Shown: positions 27,515 to 37,328, counted from the stretch's first letter. The stretch: 64,000 bases of DNA from Cyclobacterium roseum (GCF_010119225.1 NZ_WNKF01000002.1:124001-188000); one strand, 5' to 3'. Notes: generated from the sequence alone by a model not told the origin. Numbers and translations are program-made.

Positions 27515-28933
27515 TTAGAAGCTAATCGGTCCCAATGGATCATTTAAAGTCTGTTGCTGCATCGCCAGCAAGGTCAGTAACTGCTGCTTTACCCCCTGAT
27601 ACGTCGGATCGGCCGAGCGGTCCCTCAGTTCTTCCGGGTCTTTTTTCAGGTCAAATAACAAAATTTTATTCAATTTCGGGTAAAAAATCAATTTATATTG
27701 GTCTGTCCGTACCATCCGTTGAAGGTTAAGATAGGAACTGTAAATGTTGGGATAGGCACTTGGCGCATTCTCCTTAATATAAGGTATAAGGCTGTTAAAC
27801 ACGGTGGTTTCGGGTTTTTCTATCCCGGCCAGGTCCATCATGGTGGCACTGACATCCTGCAGGTAGACCTGCTGATGGTACTTTTTGCCTTTTGGAATGC
27901 CCGGACCCAGGATGGTCAATGGTGCTCTCACACTATGGTCAAACATGTTCTGTTTACCCATCAAGCCGTGGTGGCCCACCGCCAGGCCATGATCTGCAGT
28001 GAATATGATATAGGTATTTTCCATTTTTCCTGTCTCCTCCAAAGCGTCCAGTATTTTTCCAATCTGGGCATCCATATGGCTGATGATGGCGTAATATTCC
28101 TGAATATTTTTCCGAACCGAATAGGCGGTACGGGGAAAAGGAGCCAGGGCTTCATCCCGTAGATTCTCGCTAAGTCCTATGCTGTCTTTGTAAGGGTACA
28201 TGTCCATATGACTGGGTGGTAAGGCAATGCTTTCAACCGGATACAGGTCCACAAATTCCTTCGGTGCCTGCCGGGGGTCATGGGGCGCATTGAAGGCCAA
28301 ATACATCATAAAGGGGGATTCGCTTTTGCCCGCCTGATCCAGAAATCCGCGGGCATCGTCTGCGAGTACTTCCGACCAGTGCTTGCCACCTTTCCAGAAT
28401 CCTTCAAAGCTTTGGTCCCAGGGCTGCCAGGTGGTATCTGCCTTGCTTTTGGGGCGGTCGTAGCCCTCAGGGGTTTGATTGGGCATGCCCGGTCTAACGT
28501 GTACTACATTCTGGAAAATGCTTTCAGCATCTGCTTTTACATGCCACTTTCCGGTCATATAGGTTTCGTAGCCAGCTTTTTCCAACAATTGGGGCCAAAA
28601 CCTGCCTTCATCGGCCATTTGTTGGAAGTTTTTTTCCTGCTCACGGGCATCCCAGACCGAAAGGCCACTGATCATCATGGCCCGGCTGGCCACACAGACC
28701 GCACCGTTCCAGGCACCCATGTTAAAGGCATGCGTAAAAGTGGAACCATTGTTTACCAAACGGTCCAGGTTGGGTGTAAGCACCTCCGGATGTCCAAGGG
28801 CACCGATCAGGTCATAGCGTTGGTCATCCGAGAAGATAAATAGGAAATTAGGTTTTTCATCCCTGGCTTGTTGGGCCTGAGCAAGTCCGGTCAGTAACAG
28901 GGTAATCCCTAGAAAGAGAATTTTAATTTTCAT
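27515..28933 (-). CDS. Type I sulfatase (CVASR active site)
   Basis: This 472-residue sulfatase has a cleavable signal peptide (GLAQAQQ) and no lipobox, so it is probably periplasmic, unlike most sulfatases here. The metal site is SDDQRYDL, and the active-site motif CVASR has Cys80 as formylglycine precursor. GKWHVKA and FTADHGL follow. The C-x-A-S-R form and the SDDQR metal site place it near iduronate- and choline-sulfatase-like subfamilies rather than the CSPSR group. It lies 23 nt after the next sulfatase, in the susC-susD-sulfatase-sulfatase-glycosidase operon. The sulfate position attacked is unknown. Confidence 0.93.
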   Translation of the reverse strand: MKIKILFLGITLLLTGLAQAQQARDEKPNFLFIFSDDQRYDLIGALGHPEVLTPNLDRLVNNGSTFTHAFNMGAWNGAVCVASRAMMISGLSVWDAREQEKNFQQMADEGRFWPQLLEKAGYETYMTGKWHVKADAESIFQNVVHVRPGMPNQTPEGYDRPKSKADTTWQPWDQSFEGFWKGGKHWSEVLADDARGFLDQAGKSESPFMMYLAFNAPHDPRQAPKEFVDLYPVESIALPPSHMDMYPYKDSIGLSENLRDEALAPFPRTAYSVRKNIQEYYAIISHMDAQIGKILDALEETGKMENTYIIFTADHGLAVGHHGLMGKQNMFDHSVRAPLTILGPGIPKGKKYHQQVYLQDVSATMMDLAGIEKPETTVFNSLIPYIKENAPSAYPNIYSSYLNLQRMVRTDQYKLIFYPKLNKILLFDLKKDPEELRDRSADPTYQGVKQQLLTLLAMQQQTLNDPLGPISF

Positions 28934-28956
28934 ATTTAGGTTATTTTTTAGAAGTT

Positions 28957-30381
28957 CTATTGGTAATCCATTCCCTGGTTACTTTCCTCACAGGAAATCA
29001 GCCAATTTTTAAGATTCCGGGACAATTCAGCCGCCTTTTGGGGCTTGTCCAGAGAGATATCCGTAGTTTCTCCGGGATCATTGAGCAAGTCAAATAAAGC
29101 GAAGTTTTCTCCGTTGTCCGCCGAATACAATTTGAATTGGTTGTCCATAATGGCCTGTTGGTTTTGAAACCGGAAAGCGATGGTGGATGCTCTCGTTTGC
29201 TTATTTTCCTGAATTAAGGGGAAAACATTGGCACCGTCCAGGGGCTTTACTCCGTTTTGATTATCAATGCCCAATATACCCAATAGGGTTGGGAAAATAT
29301 CACTGGTGGAAACGGGTAAATTGGTTTTCTTTCCCGCCTCAATTTTTGCTGGCCATTCGATCAGTGCCGGAACGCGGATACCGCCCTCATACAGGCTTCT
29401 TTTTCTTCCCCGAAACGGCCCTGCGGAGCCCTGGGTCCGGTTGATTTGTTCCGGCCCTTCGGGCCCATTGTCGCTGCAAAACAGGATCAGGGTATTTTCG
29501 GCGATTCCCTTTTCCCGGAGAAATTTTCGTAACCGGCCGATCTGTTCGTCCATAGCGGTAATGCTGCCATAGTAATGCTGTTTGTCCTCGGAAAAATCGG
29601 CATAGCGTTTTCGGTAAGCAGGCCCTGCTACTACGGGAAGGTGGGGCGTATGAAACCAGATAACAGATAAAAAGGCTTGGTTGGATTCAGCCGCCTGATC
29701 GATAAAAGGGATTACCCGGTCCATGATGATTCGGGAATCGTCTCCGGTAAGGTTATCCGTAACCTTTTCATCCTCCCCTGTCCAATAATAGGTACCAAAA
29801 TGTTCGCCCGGTACCCTGTTACCAATATCCTGCGCCTCCGATTCCGGGGTGATCATGGGGTCCCAGGTAGGAACTTTGGATTCGGTAGAAAAGCTAACGT
29901 CAAATCCATTTTCCCAGGGCGGTGCGTAGTGCGCTGCTCCCCGGGGACCTCCCCTATTGGCATCTTTTTCCGTCACCGTCAAGGTGCCCAAATGCCATTT
30001 CCCAAAATGCCCGGTGGTGTATCCCTGGTTTTTCACCAGTTCAGCGAGGGTGAGCTCTTCTTCTTTCATATGTCCGGTATTGGCATGGGTGATGCCGTAC
30101 CTTTCCGGATGCCTGCCGGTAAGGAAACTACCCCGGGTGGGTGAGCAAACGGCAGAGGCAGCATAGAACCGATTTAGCGTTAAGCCATTCTGAGCCATTT
30201 TGTCCAGTTCAGGAGTCTGCAAGTATAGATTCCCATTAAACCCCACGTCACCCCAACCCAGGTCATCGGCCATGATCAGGATGATGTTGGGGGGATCTGG
30301 GGTTTTATTCTGAGAATATGCATTACCGGTAAGGGAAAAAGATACCACCACGGCGTATATCCATTTAACTAAATATCTCAT
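28957..30381 (-). CDS. Type I sulfatase (CSPTR active site)
   Basis: This 474-residue arylsulfatase-type enzyme has a signal peptide ending near NAYSQ, the metal site MADDLGWGDVG (Asp39/Asp40) and CSPTR with Cys79 as formylglycine precursor. HFGKWHLG, the FCSDNGP metal site and a short C-terminal subdomain follow. It is the first enzyme gene after susD, 91 bp downstream, and is followed closely by another sulfatase of a different subgroup. The two probably remove sulfates from different positions of the same imported oligosaccharide. Confidence 0.93.
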   Translation of the reverse strand: MRYLVKWIYAVVVSFSLTGNAYSQNKTPDPPNIILIMADDLGWGDVGFNGNLYLQTPELDKMAQNGLTLNRFYAASAVCSPTRGSFLTGRHPERYGITHANTGHMKEEELTLAELVKNQGYTTGHFGKWHLGTLTVTEKDANRGGPRGAAHYAPPWENGFDVSFSTESKVPTWDPMITPESEAQDIGNRVPGEHFGTYYWTGEDEKVTDNLTGDDSRIIMDRVIPFIDQAAESNQAFLSVIWFHTPHLPVVAGPAYRKRYADFSEDKQHYYGSITAMDEQIGRLRKFLREKGIAENTLILFCSDNGPEGPEQINRTQGSAGPFRGRKRSLYEGGIRVPALIEWPAKIEAGKKTNLPVSTSDIFPTLLGILGIDNQNGVKPLDGANVFPLIQENKQTRASTIAFRFQNQQAIMDNQFKLYSADNGENFALFDLLNDPGETTDISLDKPQKAAELSRNLKNWLISCEESNQGMDYQ

Positions 30382-30471
30382 AGTATAAAATAGGCTAAAG
30401 AAATAGGAGCAAGCAAGGTTACCTACTCCTATATCATCTGTTTACAATTTGTTCTTGAGCGTTCAGAGAAA

Positions 30472-31920
30472 TTACCATCCTGGGTTTTGTTCCAAATTGG
30501 AATTTAATTGGGTTTGTCTATCAGGAATGGGGAAAAGCATCATATGGTCTTCAACATTTTTACCTTGATCCCTCATTTTATCCAAAAACAGATTTCTTCT
30601 TTTTAAATCCCATGCTCTTTGGTTTTCAAACGCCAGTTCGAATCTTCTTTCCTCTAATACGGCTGTTCTGAATTGATCTTGAGTCAGTGCATTCAAGTCT
30701 GGTAAATCAGATTCAATACCATTTCTGGCTCTTTCCCTCACTCTATTTATCCATTCGTATTTCTTTGGATTATTCGGTTCAGTCTCATTCATGGCTTCTG
30801 CCGCCATTAATAAAATGTCTGCGTATCTCATCACCGTATAATTCACACCGCTTTGTAATTCCCCTTCCCTATCGTCAAACTTATTGATGTAATAAGGAAA
30901 GCTCCCACCATACACCTCTTGCATGGTAATCGTCCCGGATACGCCGTCAATATGTTCGTAATGATCGGCAATAGTCACAGACCTTCTGTATGATTCCGGG
31001 TTTTGAGCTATAAAATCAGCAGAAGGTGCGTAAGACCCAGGAATAGTCGTTCCTGCCCAAAAGGAATTGCCATAAGGTCCTGAAGGAGCCCTGGGTCCGT
31101 ATCTTCCGGGTAATGGATTATTGTTTTCTCCACTCAGGTATTGAATTTGATAAATATGTTCTGAGCTGTTATCATTTTCAGGTTTGAAAAGGTCTGCATA
31201 ATCGTCTAGCAGTCTGTACCTATCAGAATTGATCACTGTCTCTGCATGGGAAAGGGTGTTTTGAAAATCCCCTCTATACAAATAGATCCTTGCCAACAAG
31301 CTATTTGCAATGTCCGAATTTATCCGTCCTGAAGGACTTGTAGGCTCCAATTCGTCCGCTGCAACTTGCAGATCCTGAATGATAAAATCAAAGACGGCAT
31401 CCGCCGTAGACCTTGGTTCGTAAATATTATCAAAACCAACGGTGGGTGAATCGTATAATGGAACACCTCCCATTGCCCGTGCCAGGTGAAAATAATAAAT
31501 AGCACGTAAAGCCCTCGCCTCTGCAATTAGATCTGCTTTTCTCCCCGCCTCAAAATCAATATCCTCTGTGTAGCGGATCACTTCATTGGTCCGGTTTATG
31601 GCCGAATAGCACTGAGACCAAAGTCCATCAGTGACTTCGCTATTGAACGTAAATTCATCCCATTCAAATGCATCCGGGACAATCGGAGAGATGGTCATAT
31701 CATCAGCAATCATCTCACCATAATTGGGCTCCATCGATACCAACCCATAAAGGTTATTATAGGCCCCATATAGTCCAACAAGCGCATCTTCCTCCGATTC
31801 ATAAAAGTTGGCCAAACTTATATTACTTGGTGGGTCTTCCTGCAAAAGATCATTACAGGACTTCAAAGGAAATACCAACAGAATAACGATATAAATTTTT
31901 ATTTTTAGTGTCTTTTTCAT
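30472..31920 (-). CDS. SusD/RagB-family glycan-binding lipoprotein
   Basis: I chose the start at MKKTLKIKI because it gives a clean lipoprotein signal with Cys22 (LKSCNDLLQ); an ATG four codons upstream is also possible. The 482-residue protein has the SusD core helix (LIAEARALRAIYYFHLARAM), RYADILLMAAEAMNE and the C-terminal ending MMLFPIPDRQTQLNSNLEQN. It pairs with the susC gene ending 18 nt upstream and would bind the oligosaccharide handled by the two sulfatases and the glycosidase downstream. Confidence 0.94.
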   Translation of the reverse strand: MKKTLKIKIYIVILLVFPLKSCNDLLQEDPPSNISLANFYESEEDALVGLYGAYNNLYGLVSMEPNYGEMIADDMTISPIVPDAFEWDEFTFNSEVTDGLWSQCYSAINRTNEVIRYTEDIDFEAGRKADLIAEARALRAIYYFHLARAMGGVPLYDSPTVGFDNIYEPRSTADAVFDFIIQDLQVAADELEPTSPSGRINSDIANSLLARIYLYRGDFQNTLSHAETVINSDRYRLLDDYADLFKPENDNSSEHIYQIQYLSGENNNPLPGRYGPRAPSGPYGNSFWAGTTIPGSYAPSADFIAQNPESYRRSVTIADHYEHIDGVSGTITMQEVYGGSFPYYINKFDDREGELQSGVNYTVMRYADILLMAAEAMNETEPNNPKKYEWINRVRERARNGIESDLPDLNALTQDQFRTAVLEERRFELAFENQRAWDLKRRNLFLDKMRDQGKNVEDHMMLFPIPDRQTQLNSNLEQNPGW

Positions 31921-31938
31921 GACTTGAATCATCTTGAA

Positions 31939-34900
31939 TTAAAATCCTAATTTAACGCCTATCCTTACACTTTTTGACATGGGGTAAGCACCATTGTCAA
32001 CTCCCATTTGTACATTACTTGAGGCATATAAATCCACTTCTGGATCAAAACCCGTATAATCAGTGAAGGTGAACAGATTGTCGCCAGCCACGTAGAGCTG
32101 TGCATTCCGGATACGATTCATTCCTGGAAAACCAGGAGGTAAATTGTAAGACAGGTTAATGGTTTTGACCCTTAAAAAGGAACCATCCAATACATCTCTG
32201 TCGCTAAAATTTTTCCATTCTCCTGCATTGGTTATTGGAGCCTCAATGGTATTACTTGTACCAGGTCCCGTCCACCTTTCCTCAAAAAAGACCTTGTAAA
32301 CATTGTGCTTTTGGGGCTGCGCCAATAACCCTATCCTGTTCATGTCGGCTATTTCATTTCCATAAACACCGTGGATAAAAACTGATAGGGTTAGGTTTTT
32401 GTAAGAAAAATCGTTTGAAAAACCATAGATGAAGTCCGGATTGGGATCTCCTATAACCTCCCTATCGTCATCATTTCTTCTAAAACCATCGCCATTTAAA
32501 TCGGCATATTTAGGTAAACCCGGTCTGTTGATGCCTCCAACGGTATTTCCCGCAGCAATAATTTCTTCCTCTGTTTGCCAGATTCCTGCAAACCTGTACC
32601 CGTAAAATAAACCCAGAGGCTTGCCAGGTTCAGCAATGGTCTGCCCATGTGCGGACTCCCCTCTTCCTATTCCAAAAAGAAGCCGGTCTGTTCCATCAGC
32701 CAATGAAAGTAATTTGTTTCTATTAAAGGACATATTGAAGGAGGAATTCCAGGTCAGTTCTCCAAAAGTATTATTTATTCCAATTTGAAACTCAAAACCT
32801 CTGTTTTCTACCGACCCAATATTCTGAACCGATGTTCCGTACCCTGATTGATTGGGTATGGTTACATTAAGCAAAAGATCATCTGTTTTCTTAATGTAGT
32901 AATCAGCGGAAAAATTAATCCTTCCTGCTGCAAACGCTGCATCCAATCCAACATTGAATTGGGCAGTTTTTTCCCATTTTAAATCAGGGTTAGGTATCCT
33001 ATTGGGAACCAACCCAATTACTGGTGCTCCATTGATGATCGGTCTTACTGTATTATATAGAGCCAATGAAGAATAGGGACTGATATTTTCATTTCCTGTC
33101 ACCCCATAGGAGGATCTTATTTTAAGATCTTCAATGGTATTTAACTGTTTGATGAAATTTTCATCCCCCAGCCTCCAGGCAAATGCTGCTGAAGGGAATA
33201 CCCCCCATTTATTTTCATCTCCAAATTTTGATGACCCATCTCTCCTTACCGTACCAGTAAAAATATATTTGTCATTATAAATGTAATTTAACCTCCCAAT
33301 GTAGGATAACAAAGCCGTATTCACCGCATTGCTTTCAGAAGGCCTGGGATTGGCACCAATTCCTAAATTATTGAATTTAAGTTTATTGGTAAAGAATTCG
33401 TCTGTTCTACTCAATACGCTTTCGGTCTCTCTGGTTTGTATTGTATATCCCAAAAGACCGTTTATCCTATGCTTTGCCCCAACCTCACGATTGTATGACA
33501 AGGTATATTCCTGCAGCCAGTTATTACTTTGAATGGTCCCAATAGATGCCACTCCCAAATTGGGAAGGGCTTGTGTTTCGGCTGTATTAGGTATGTATAC
33601 ATCACGTTTGGAATTGACCACATCTGTGCCAAAATTAGTCTTGAAGTCAAGCCCATCCAAAATATTGAAAACCACAAATGCATTACTTAAAACCCTGGTG
33701 GTTTCAGTTATATCTGTACGTGTTCTTGCAATGGAAACAGGATTTTCAAGGATTTTAACTGTTTCATCATGATTGTGCAGGTAATTTCCATCTTCATCGT
33801 AGACTGAGATCACCGGGGTAGTCGTAAGCGCATTCCAAAGAGGTGAATCATGTTGAAATCCACTTCCGTCAGAGGGTACGGCATCATTAATGGATTTATT
33901 AACATTTAAATTGATTCCGGCTTTGATCCTATCATTTATTTTTTGATCCAAATTGAATTTTAACCCTCCTCTTTTAAAATTCGACTCAATGATGATACCA
34001 TCCTGGTCCATGTAATTTCCTGATACTAAGTATTTGGTATTTTCGGTGCCACCGGATAGAGAAAGATTATAGGTATGCGTCAGGGCAGTTCTGAAAATCT
34101 GATCTTGCCAATCAGTTCCTTCACCCAATTCCTCAGGTAATGGTTTATTGATCCCATCATAGATCAATGGTTGATTGTTATTGAGTGCCCACTCATTCGT
34201 AAGAATGGCAAGTTCTTCAGCATTGGCCAGATCTAGCTTTTTTCTAACATTTGCGACATTCAATGAATAATCAAAATCAATTTTTGCACTTCCGAGTTTA
34301 CCCCTTTTGGTAGTAATCAATACCACCCCATTGGCCCCGCGAGCTCCATAAATGGCAGTTGCAGAAGCATCCTTAAGTATCTCAATCGATTCTATTTCAC
34401 TGGGACTGATAGAAGATAGCGGATCTGCTGCCAGGGCATTGTTTCCTGCTCCACCTGGGGTTGTATTAATATTATCGATCGGAAAACCGTCAATTACATA
34501 CAAGGGGTCACTGGAAGCATTAATGGAGTTGGTACCCCTGATTCTTATTTTCATTCCTCCTCCAGGGGCATTTGAGGCTGCTCTTATATCCACCCCTGCA
34601 GCTCTTCCCTGCATGGATTGAATCAACGTATTTGCAGGCGTTTTTTGCATGTCTTCGCCTTTTACGGAAGAAACGGCGCCACTTAAATCAGACTTCTGCT
34701 GGGTTCCATACCCCACTACCACCACTTCTTCCAGGGACGATTGATCCTCCAGGAGCGTGATGGAAAGGTCCGTTTGATTTCCTACCGTAATTTGCTGGGA
34801 CTGGTACCCGATAAAAGAAATCAACAAAACCGAACCTTCTTCTGCTTCCAGACTGAAATTGCCACCAATATCCGTGGCGGTGCCTGTATTGGTTCCTTTT

Positions 34901-35370
34901 ACCAGCACGGTAGCCCCTGGAATGGGCTCCCCGTTTTCATCGGTTACGGTTCCCCTTATTTCCACCGCTACGTTAGAAACCGACACGATCGGTTTTTCCT
35001 GTCCTTTCCGGTGGGCCTGTACATGGATATTATGGTTGATTTGTTTGAAATCCAATCCGGATTGTCGGGCGATCTCGACCAATACCTCATAAAGGCTTTG
35101 GTTCTTGTCCTCTAGGGTAATTGGAGGCAAATTCCTGACTTCCCTTGTAAGGTATACAAAGGTGAAATCGGATACTCCTTCAATCTTCTTGAATGCATCC
35201 TTGACCGGGACTCCTTCCAGGGGTAGCCTGACCACCACCTCTTCTATGCTTTTGATCTGGGCATTGCCATTGGAGGCTACTAAAAAGCCCATGGTCAAAC
35301 ACTGGAAAAGAAAAGCATAGGTAAATAATTTGCTCATGCGTATAACATGCCTAAGTATAAGATTTTTCAT
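31939..35370 (-). CDS. SusC-family TonB-dependent transporter with STN signalling domain
   Basis: This 1143-residue transporter has an STN domain (about residues 45-120; VPVKDAFKKIEGVSDFTFVY), a CarboxypepD_reg-like domain (IRGTVTDENGEPIPGATV), VVVVGYGTQQKSDLSG, DPLYVIDGFP, IEILKDASATAIYGARGANG and a complete barrel. The STN domain links it to the FecR/sigma pair upstream. The 173-bp gap to fecR contains the hairpin module shared with the loci at 20.5 and 43.8 kb. The CarboxypepD_reg and plug regions are close to those of the other SusC genes at the DNA level, while the barrels differ, as expected for different ligands. Confidence 0.95.
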   Translation of the reverse strand: MKNLILRHVIRMSKLFTYAFLFQCLTMGFLVASNGNAQIKSIEEVVVRLPLEGVPVKDAFKKIEGVSDFTFVYLTREVRNLPPITLEDKNQSLYEVLVEIARQSGLDFKQINHNIHVQAHRKGQEKPIVSVSNVAVEIRGTVTDENGEPIPGATVLVKGTNTGTATDIGGNFSLEAEEGSVLLISFIGYQSQQITVGNQTDLSITLLEDQSSLEEVVVVGYGTQQKSDLSGAVSSVKGEDMQKTPANTLIQSMQGRAAGVDIRAASNAPGGGMKIRIRGTNSINASSDPLYVIDGFPIDNINTTPGGAGNNALAADPLSSISPSEIESIEILKDASATAIYGARGANGVVLITTKRGKLGSAKIDFDYSLNVANVRKKLDLANAEELAILTNEWALNNNQPLIYDGINKPLPEELGEGTDWQDQIFRTALTHTYNLSLSGGTENTKYLVSGNYMDQDGIIIESNFKRGGLKFNLDQKINDRIKAGINLNVNKSINDAVPSDGSGFQHDSPLWNALTTTPVISVYDEDGNYLHNHDETVKILENPVSIARTRTDITETTRVLSNAFVVFNILDGLDFKTNFGTDVVNSKRDVYIPNTAETQALPNLGVASIGTIQSNNWLQEYTLSYNREVGAKHRINGLLGYTIQTRETESVLSRTDEFFTNKLKFNNLGIGANPRPSESNAVNTALLSYIGRLNYIYNDKYIFTGTVRRDGSSKFGDENKWGVFPSAAFAWRLGDENFIKQLNTIEDLKIRSSYGVTGNENISPYSSLALYNTVRPIINGAPVIGLVPNRIPNPDLKWEKTAQFNVGLDAAFAAGRINFSADYYIKKTDDLLLNVTIPNQSGYGTSVQNIGSVENRGFEFQIGINNTFGELTWNSSFNMSFNRNKLLSLADGTDRLLFGIGRGESAHGQTIAEPGKPLGLFYGYRFAGIWQTEEEIIAAGNTVGGINRPGLPKYADLNGDGFRRNDDDREVIGDPNPDFIYGFSNDFSYKNLTLSVFIHGVYGNEIADMNRIGLLAQPQKHNVYKVFFEERWTGPGTSNTIEAPITNAGEWKNFSDRDVLDGSFLRVKTINLSYNLPPGFPGMNRIRNAQLYVAGDNLFTFTDYTGFDPEVDLYASSNVQMGVDNGAYPMSKSVRIGVKLGF

Positions 35371-35381
35371 ATCTTTACATG

Positions 35382-35388
35382 GTTTATT
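35382..35388 (-). promoter_or_regulatory. AATAAAC box upstream of susC start
   Basis: The box lies 11 nt before the susC ATG on the minus strand, matching those before the other susC genes. Confidence 0.4.
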
Positions 35389-35389
35389 T

Positions 35390-35497
35390 TGGCTATTGTG
35401 TAAATGGTTGAATAAACGGGCATCGGGTACTGATTAGCGTCAAATGGCCCGATGTTTAACTACTTCCGAAGGTGTTACAGCACCTTCGGTTTTTTTA
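35390..35497 (+). ncRNA. Candidate cis-antisense RNA over the susC leader (locus 2)
   Basis: Opposite susC there is a 7-bp stem (CATCGGG 35421-35427 / CCCGATG 35448-35454), then a perfect 9-bp hairpin (CCGAAGGTG 35466-35474 / CACCTTCGG 35481-35489) followed by eight Ts. This is a textbook intrinsic terminator with no plus-strand gene before it. A TATCTTTA element at 35370-35377, one base off TAnnTTTG, aligns with the -7-like elements of the other two loci. I found no -33 element, so the 5' end given is approximate. Confidence 0.45.
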
Positions 35498-35519
35498 CTT
35501 TCAATCTGAATTAGTTTTT

Positions 35520-35526
35520 CATAGGC
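35520..35526 (-). promoter_or_regulatory. GCCTATG element between fecR and susC (locus 2)
   Basis: The susC-sense GCCTATG lies 17 nt after the fecR stop and about 22 nt before the hairpin, in the same relative place as in the other two sigma/FecR loci. It may be a susC promoter element. Confidence 0.35.
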
Positions 35527-35543
35527 AGTGAAGTTTTGGGTTC

Positions 35544-36632
35544 CTATTTGAATGTTATGCTGACCTGGTCCTTTTCGATCCTGAAATCAAGTCCTGCCGT
35601 ATAGCTCAGGCCTTCCAAGACGTTTTCCAGTGTCTCGTTATGGAATTTCCCCGACAGGTTCTTTCCGGGTTTTGGTTGGTTTTGAAAATGAAAACTGACC
35701 CCATACCAGTTTTCCAGGGCCCTAATGGCTTCCGCCAAATTCGTGTCATCAAACACGATGGTTTTTCTGGTCCAGGCCAGGATGGCATCCTCATCAAATT
35801 TAGTCCTGGAAACCAGCATTTTGTCCGAACTGATACTTATGGCCTCTTTTGGAGACAATAAAATTTCTTCCTTTTTTGAATCTGGCAGTGCTATGGATAC
35901 CTTCCCAGTTACCAGGGAAATCAGTTGTTTTTCATCCCTATAGGCCATGATATTAAAGGAAGTACCCAAGGCAGTGGTATTGACTCCTCCTGCATTTACC
36001 GTAAAGGGCCGATCTGGGTCATGTGCCACTTCAAAAAAGGCTTCCCCCTCCAAAAAGACATCCCGAACGGCTTTGAATCTGTCCTCCTCATAGGATAAAC
36101 TGCTTCCCGCATTGAGCATTACTCTCGTTCCATCAGCGAGGGAAATACTAGATTTTACACCTGGAGGGTTATTGAAAACGACCTTCTTCACGGGTTGGGG
36201 AATTTCTACCGTTGGTTCAGGAAGCGTATAGCGGCTCGTAAAAAAACCTACCCCCAGTGCTATCAGCAATATGGAGGCAATGCGCCAAAAATAGCCTATC
36301 TGAAAAGAATCCTGGGTGCTTGTGGGCTTCTCTTGTATAATCCCTTGCCTGATAGGTACTACTTTTGCAAATTGCTTTTGTTGGTCTTCCTTAGTGGTTT
36401 TGGTCTCTATATGGTCCCAGATCTCCTTATATTCCGTATCCTGAAGCGGGTATTGGTTTGAAAACAACTCCAAAATAAGCTCCCTGGCCAGCTCCACATC
36501 CTTCACAGATGTGGGGTTAGTGGACAAATAGTGCTTCCAGGTCTTATTACGTTCGGGACTTGGATTTAATACCCATTTCCTAAACTCCGGGTTTAGCACC
36601 AGGCCTTTGACTGTATCGTTGTAAATATCCAT
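35544..36632 (-). CDS. FecR-family anti-sigma factor
   Basis: A 362-residue protein with an N-terminal cytoplasmic domain, one membrane span (IASILLIALGVGFFTSRY), the FecR domain (GVKSSISLADGTRVMLNAGS, EGEAFFEVAHDP, ALGTSFNIMAY) and a C-terminal DUF4974-type domain (ALENWYGVSFHF, then LEDVLEGL-like ending). It holds the ECF sigma factor encoded 75 bp upstream until the STN-type SusC senses its ligand. This is the most regular sigma-fecR-susC-susD arrangement in the window and serves as the reference for the disrupted one at 21.5-24.3 kb. Confidence 0.93.
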   Translation of the reverse strand: MDIYNDTVKGLVLNPEFRKWVLNPSPERNKTWKHYLSTNPTSVKDVELARELILELFSNQYPLQDTEYKEIWDHIETKTTKEDQQKQFAKVVPIRQGIIQEKPTSTQDSFQIGYFWRIASILLIALGVGFFTSRYTLPEPTVEIPQPVKKVVFNNPPGVKSSISLADGTRVMLNAGSSLSYEEDRFKAVRDVFLEGEAFFEVAHDPDRPFTVNAGGVNTTALGTSFNIMAYRDEKQLISLVTGKVSIALPDSKKEEILLSPKEAISISSDKMLVSRTKFDEDAILAWTRKTIVFDDTNLAEAIRALENWYGVSFHFQNQPKPGKNLSGKFHNETLENVLEGLSYTAGLDFRIEKDQVSITFK

Positions 36633-36707
36633 TTAGGCATGTTTTCATGGATAGGTGTCGGATAAATCAAAAATCTATCCTAAATTTTTGGACTATTTTC
36701 AAAAAAA

Positions 36708-37328
36708 TTAACTGAAGTAGCTTAAATGGGAAAAATAAAGTGAAACAAAGAGGAGGTAAAGCTTTCTTAACTTGCATAGGGCCTTCCAGCTCAGTGTATA
36801 TACGGACTGAACATTGATCCCCATCAGCTTGGCAACTTGTTCATTGGGAAGGTTTTCGAAAAACACGTAGCGAATTACTTCCATCTGTCTGGGTGGAAGT
36901 TTGGAAAGGGCTTCTGACAATCTCCGGTTGTTGGCTTCTTCCGGATGGATGTGGATGATCCCAGACTCCGCTTCATTTTGATAATAAAGCGAATTTGCAG
37001 CCAGTTCCTGATCGTTGGCATGTCGCTTTTTTTCCCTGGCCAATTCCTTTTTGATTTTATTGGAAAGGGCCTTAAAGACATAAACTTTCACATTTTTGAC
37101 GGCTGCCCCGTTTCTCCTGTACCGCCAAATCTCGATAAAAAGTTCTTGAATGCAATCCTTGATCAGCGTCCGGTTAGGGACAATGGAAAGCCCAAAAGCC
37201 ATCATTTCATTGGCAAATAGCGTATAAAGACCCTCTAAACCCGTTTTATCATCCTGCTGAATACACCTCCAGCAATCCTTGCTTTCAGCAATAGTCCTAT
37301 CATCAATATGCGAATGAGGTTGGCTCAA
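36708..37328 (-). CDS. ECF-type RNA polymerase sigma factor (TTG start)
   Basis: A 206-residue ECF sigma factor. Region 2 lies at about residues 30-100 (GLEGLYTLFANEMMAFGLSI, then IKDCIQELFIEIWRYR) and region 4 at about 140-195 (KLPPRQMEVIRYVFFENLPN, then EQVAKLMGINVQSVYTLSW). The only start that preserves region 2 is TTG: an in-frame stop lies three codons upstream, and the first internal ATG is at residue 41. It would activate the fecR-susC-susD-sulfatase-glycosidase genes downstream once FecR releases it. Confidence 0.9.
   Translation of the reverse strand: MSQPHSHIDDRTIAESKDCWRCIQQDDKTGLEGLYTLFANEMMAFGLSIVPNRTLIKDCIQELFIEIWRYRRNGAAVKNVKVYVFKALSNKIKKELAREKKRHANDQELAANSLYYQNEAESGIIHIHPEEANNRRLSEALSKLPPRQMEVIRYVFFENLPNEQVAKLMGINVQSVYTLSWKALCKLRKLYLLFVSLYFSHLSYFS

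Noticed and set aside
34700-34960. Gene conversion between the 5' parts of the susC genes, because of DNA similarity near 43060-43310
   Set aside because: The similarity is only about 80 percent by eye and fits a conserved protein domain without recent exchange.
35466-35497. Ordinary terminator for fecR
   Set aside because: On the fecR strand the hairpin is followed by no T-run; the T-run lies on the opposite strand.
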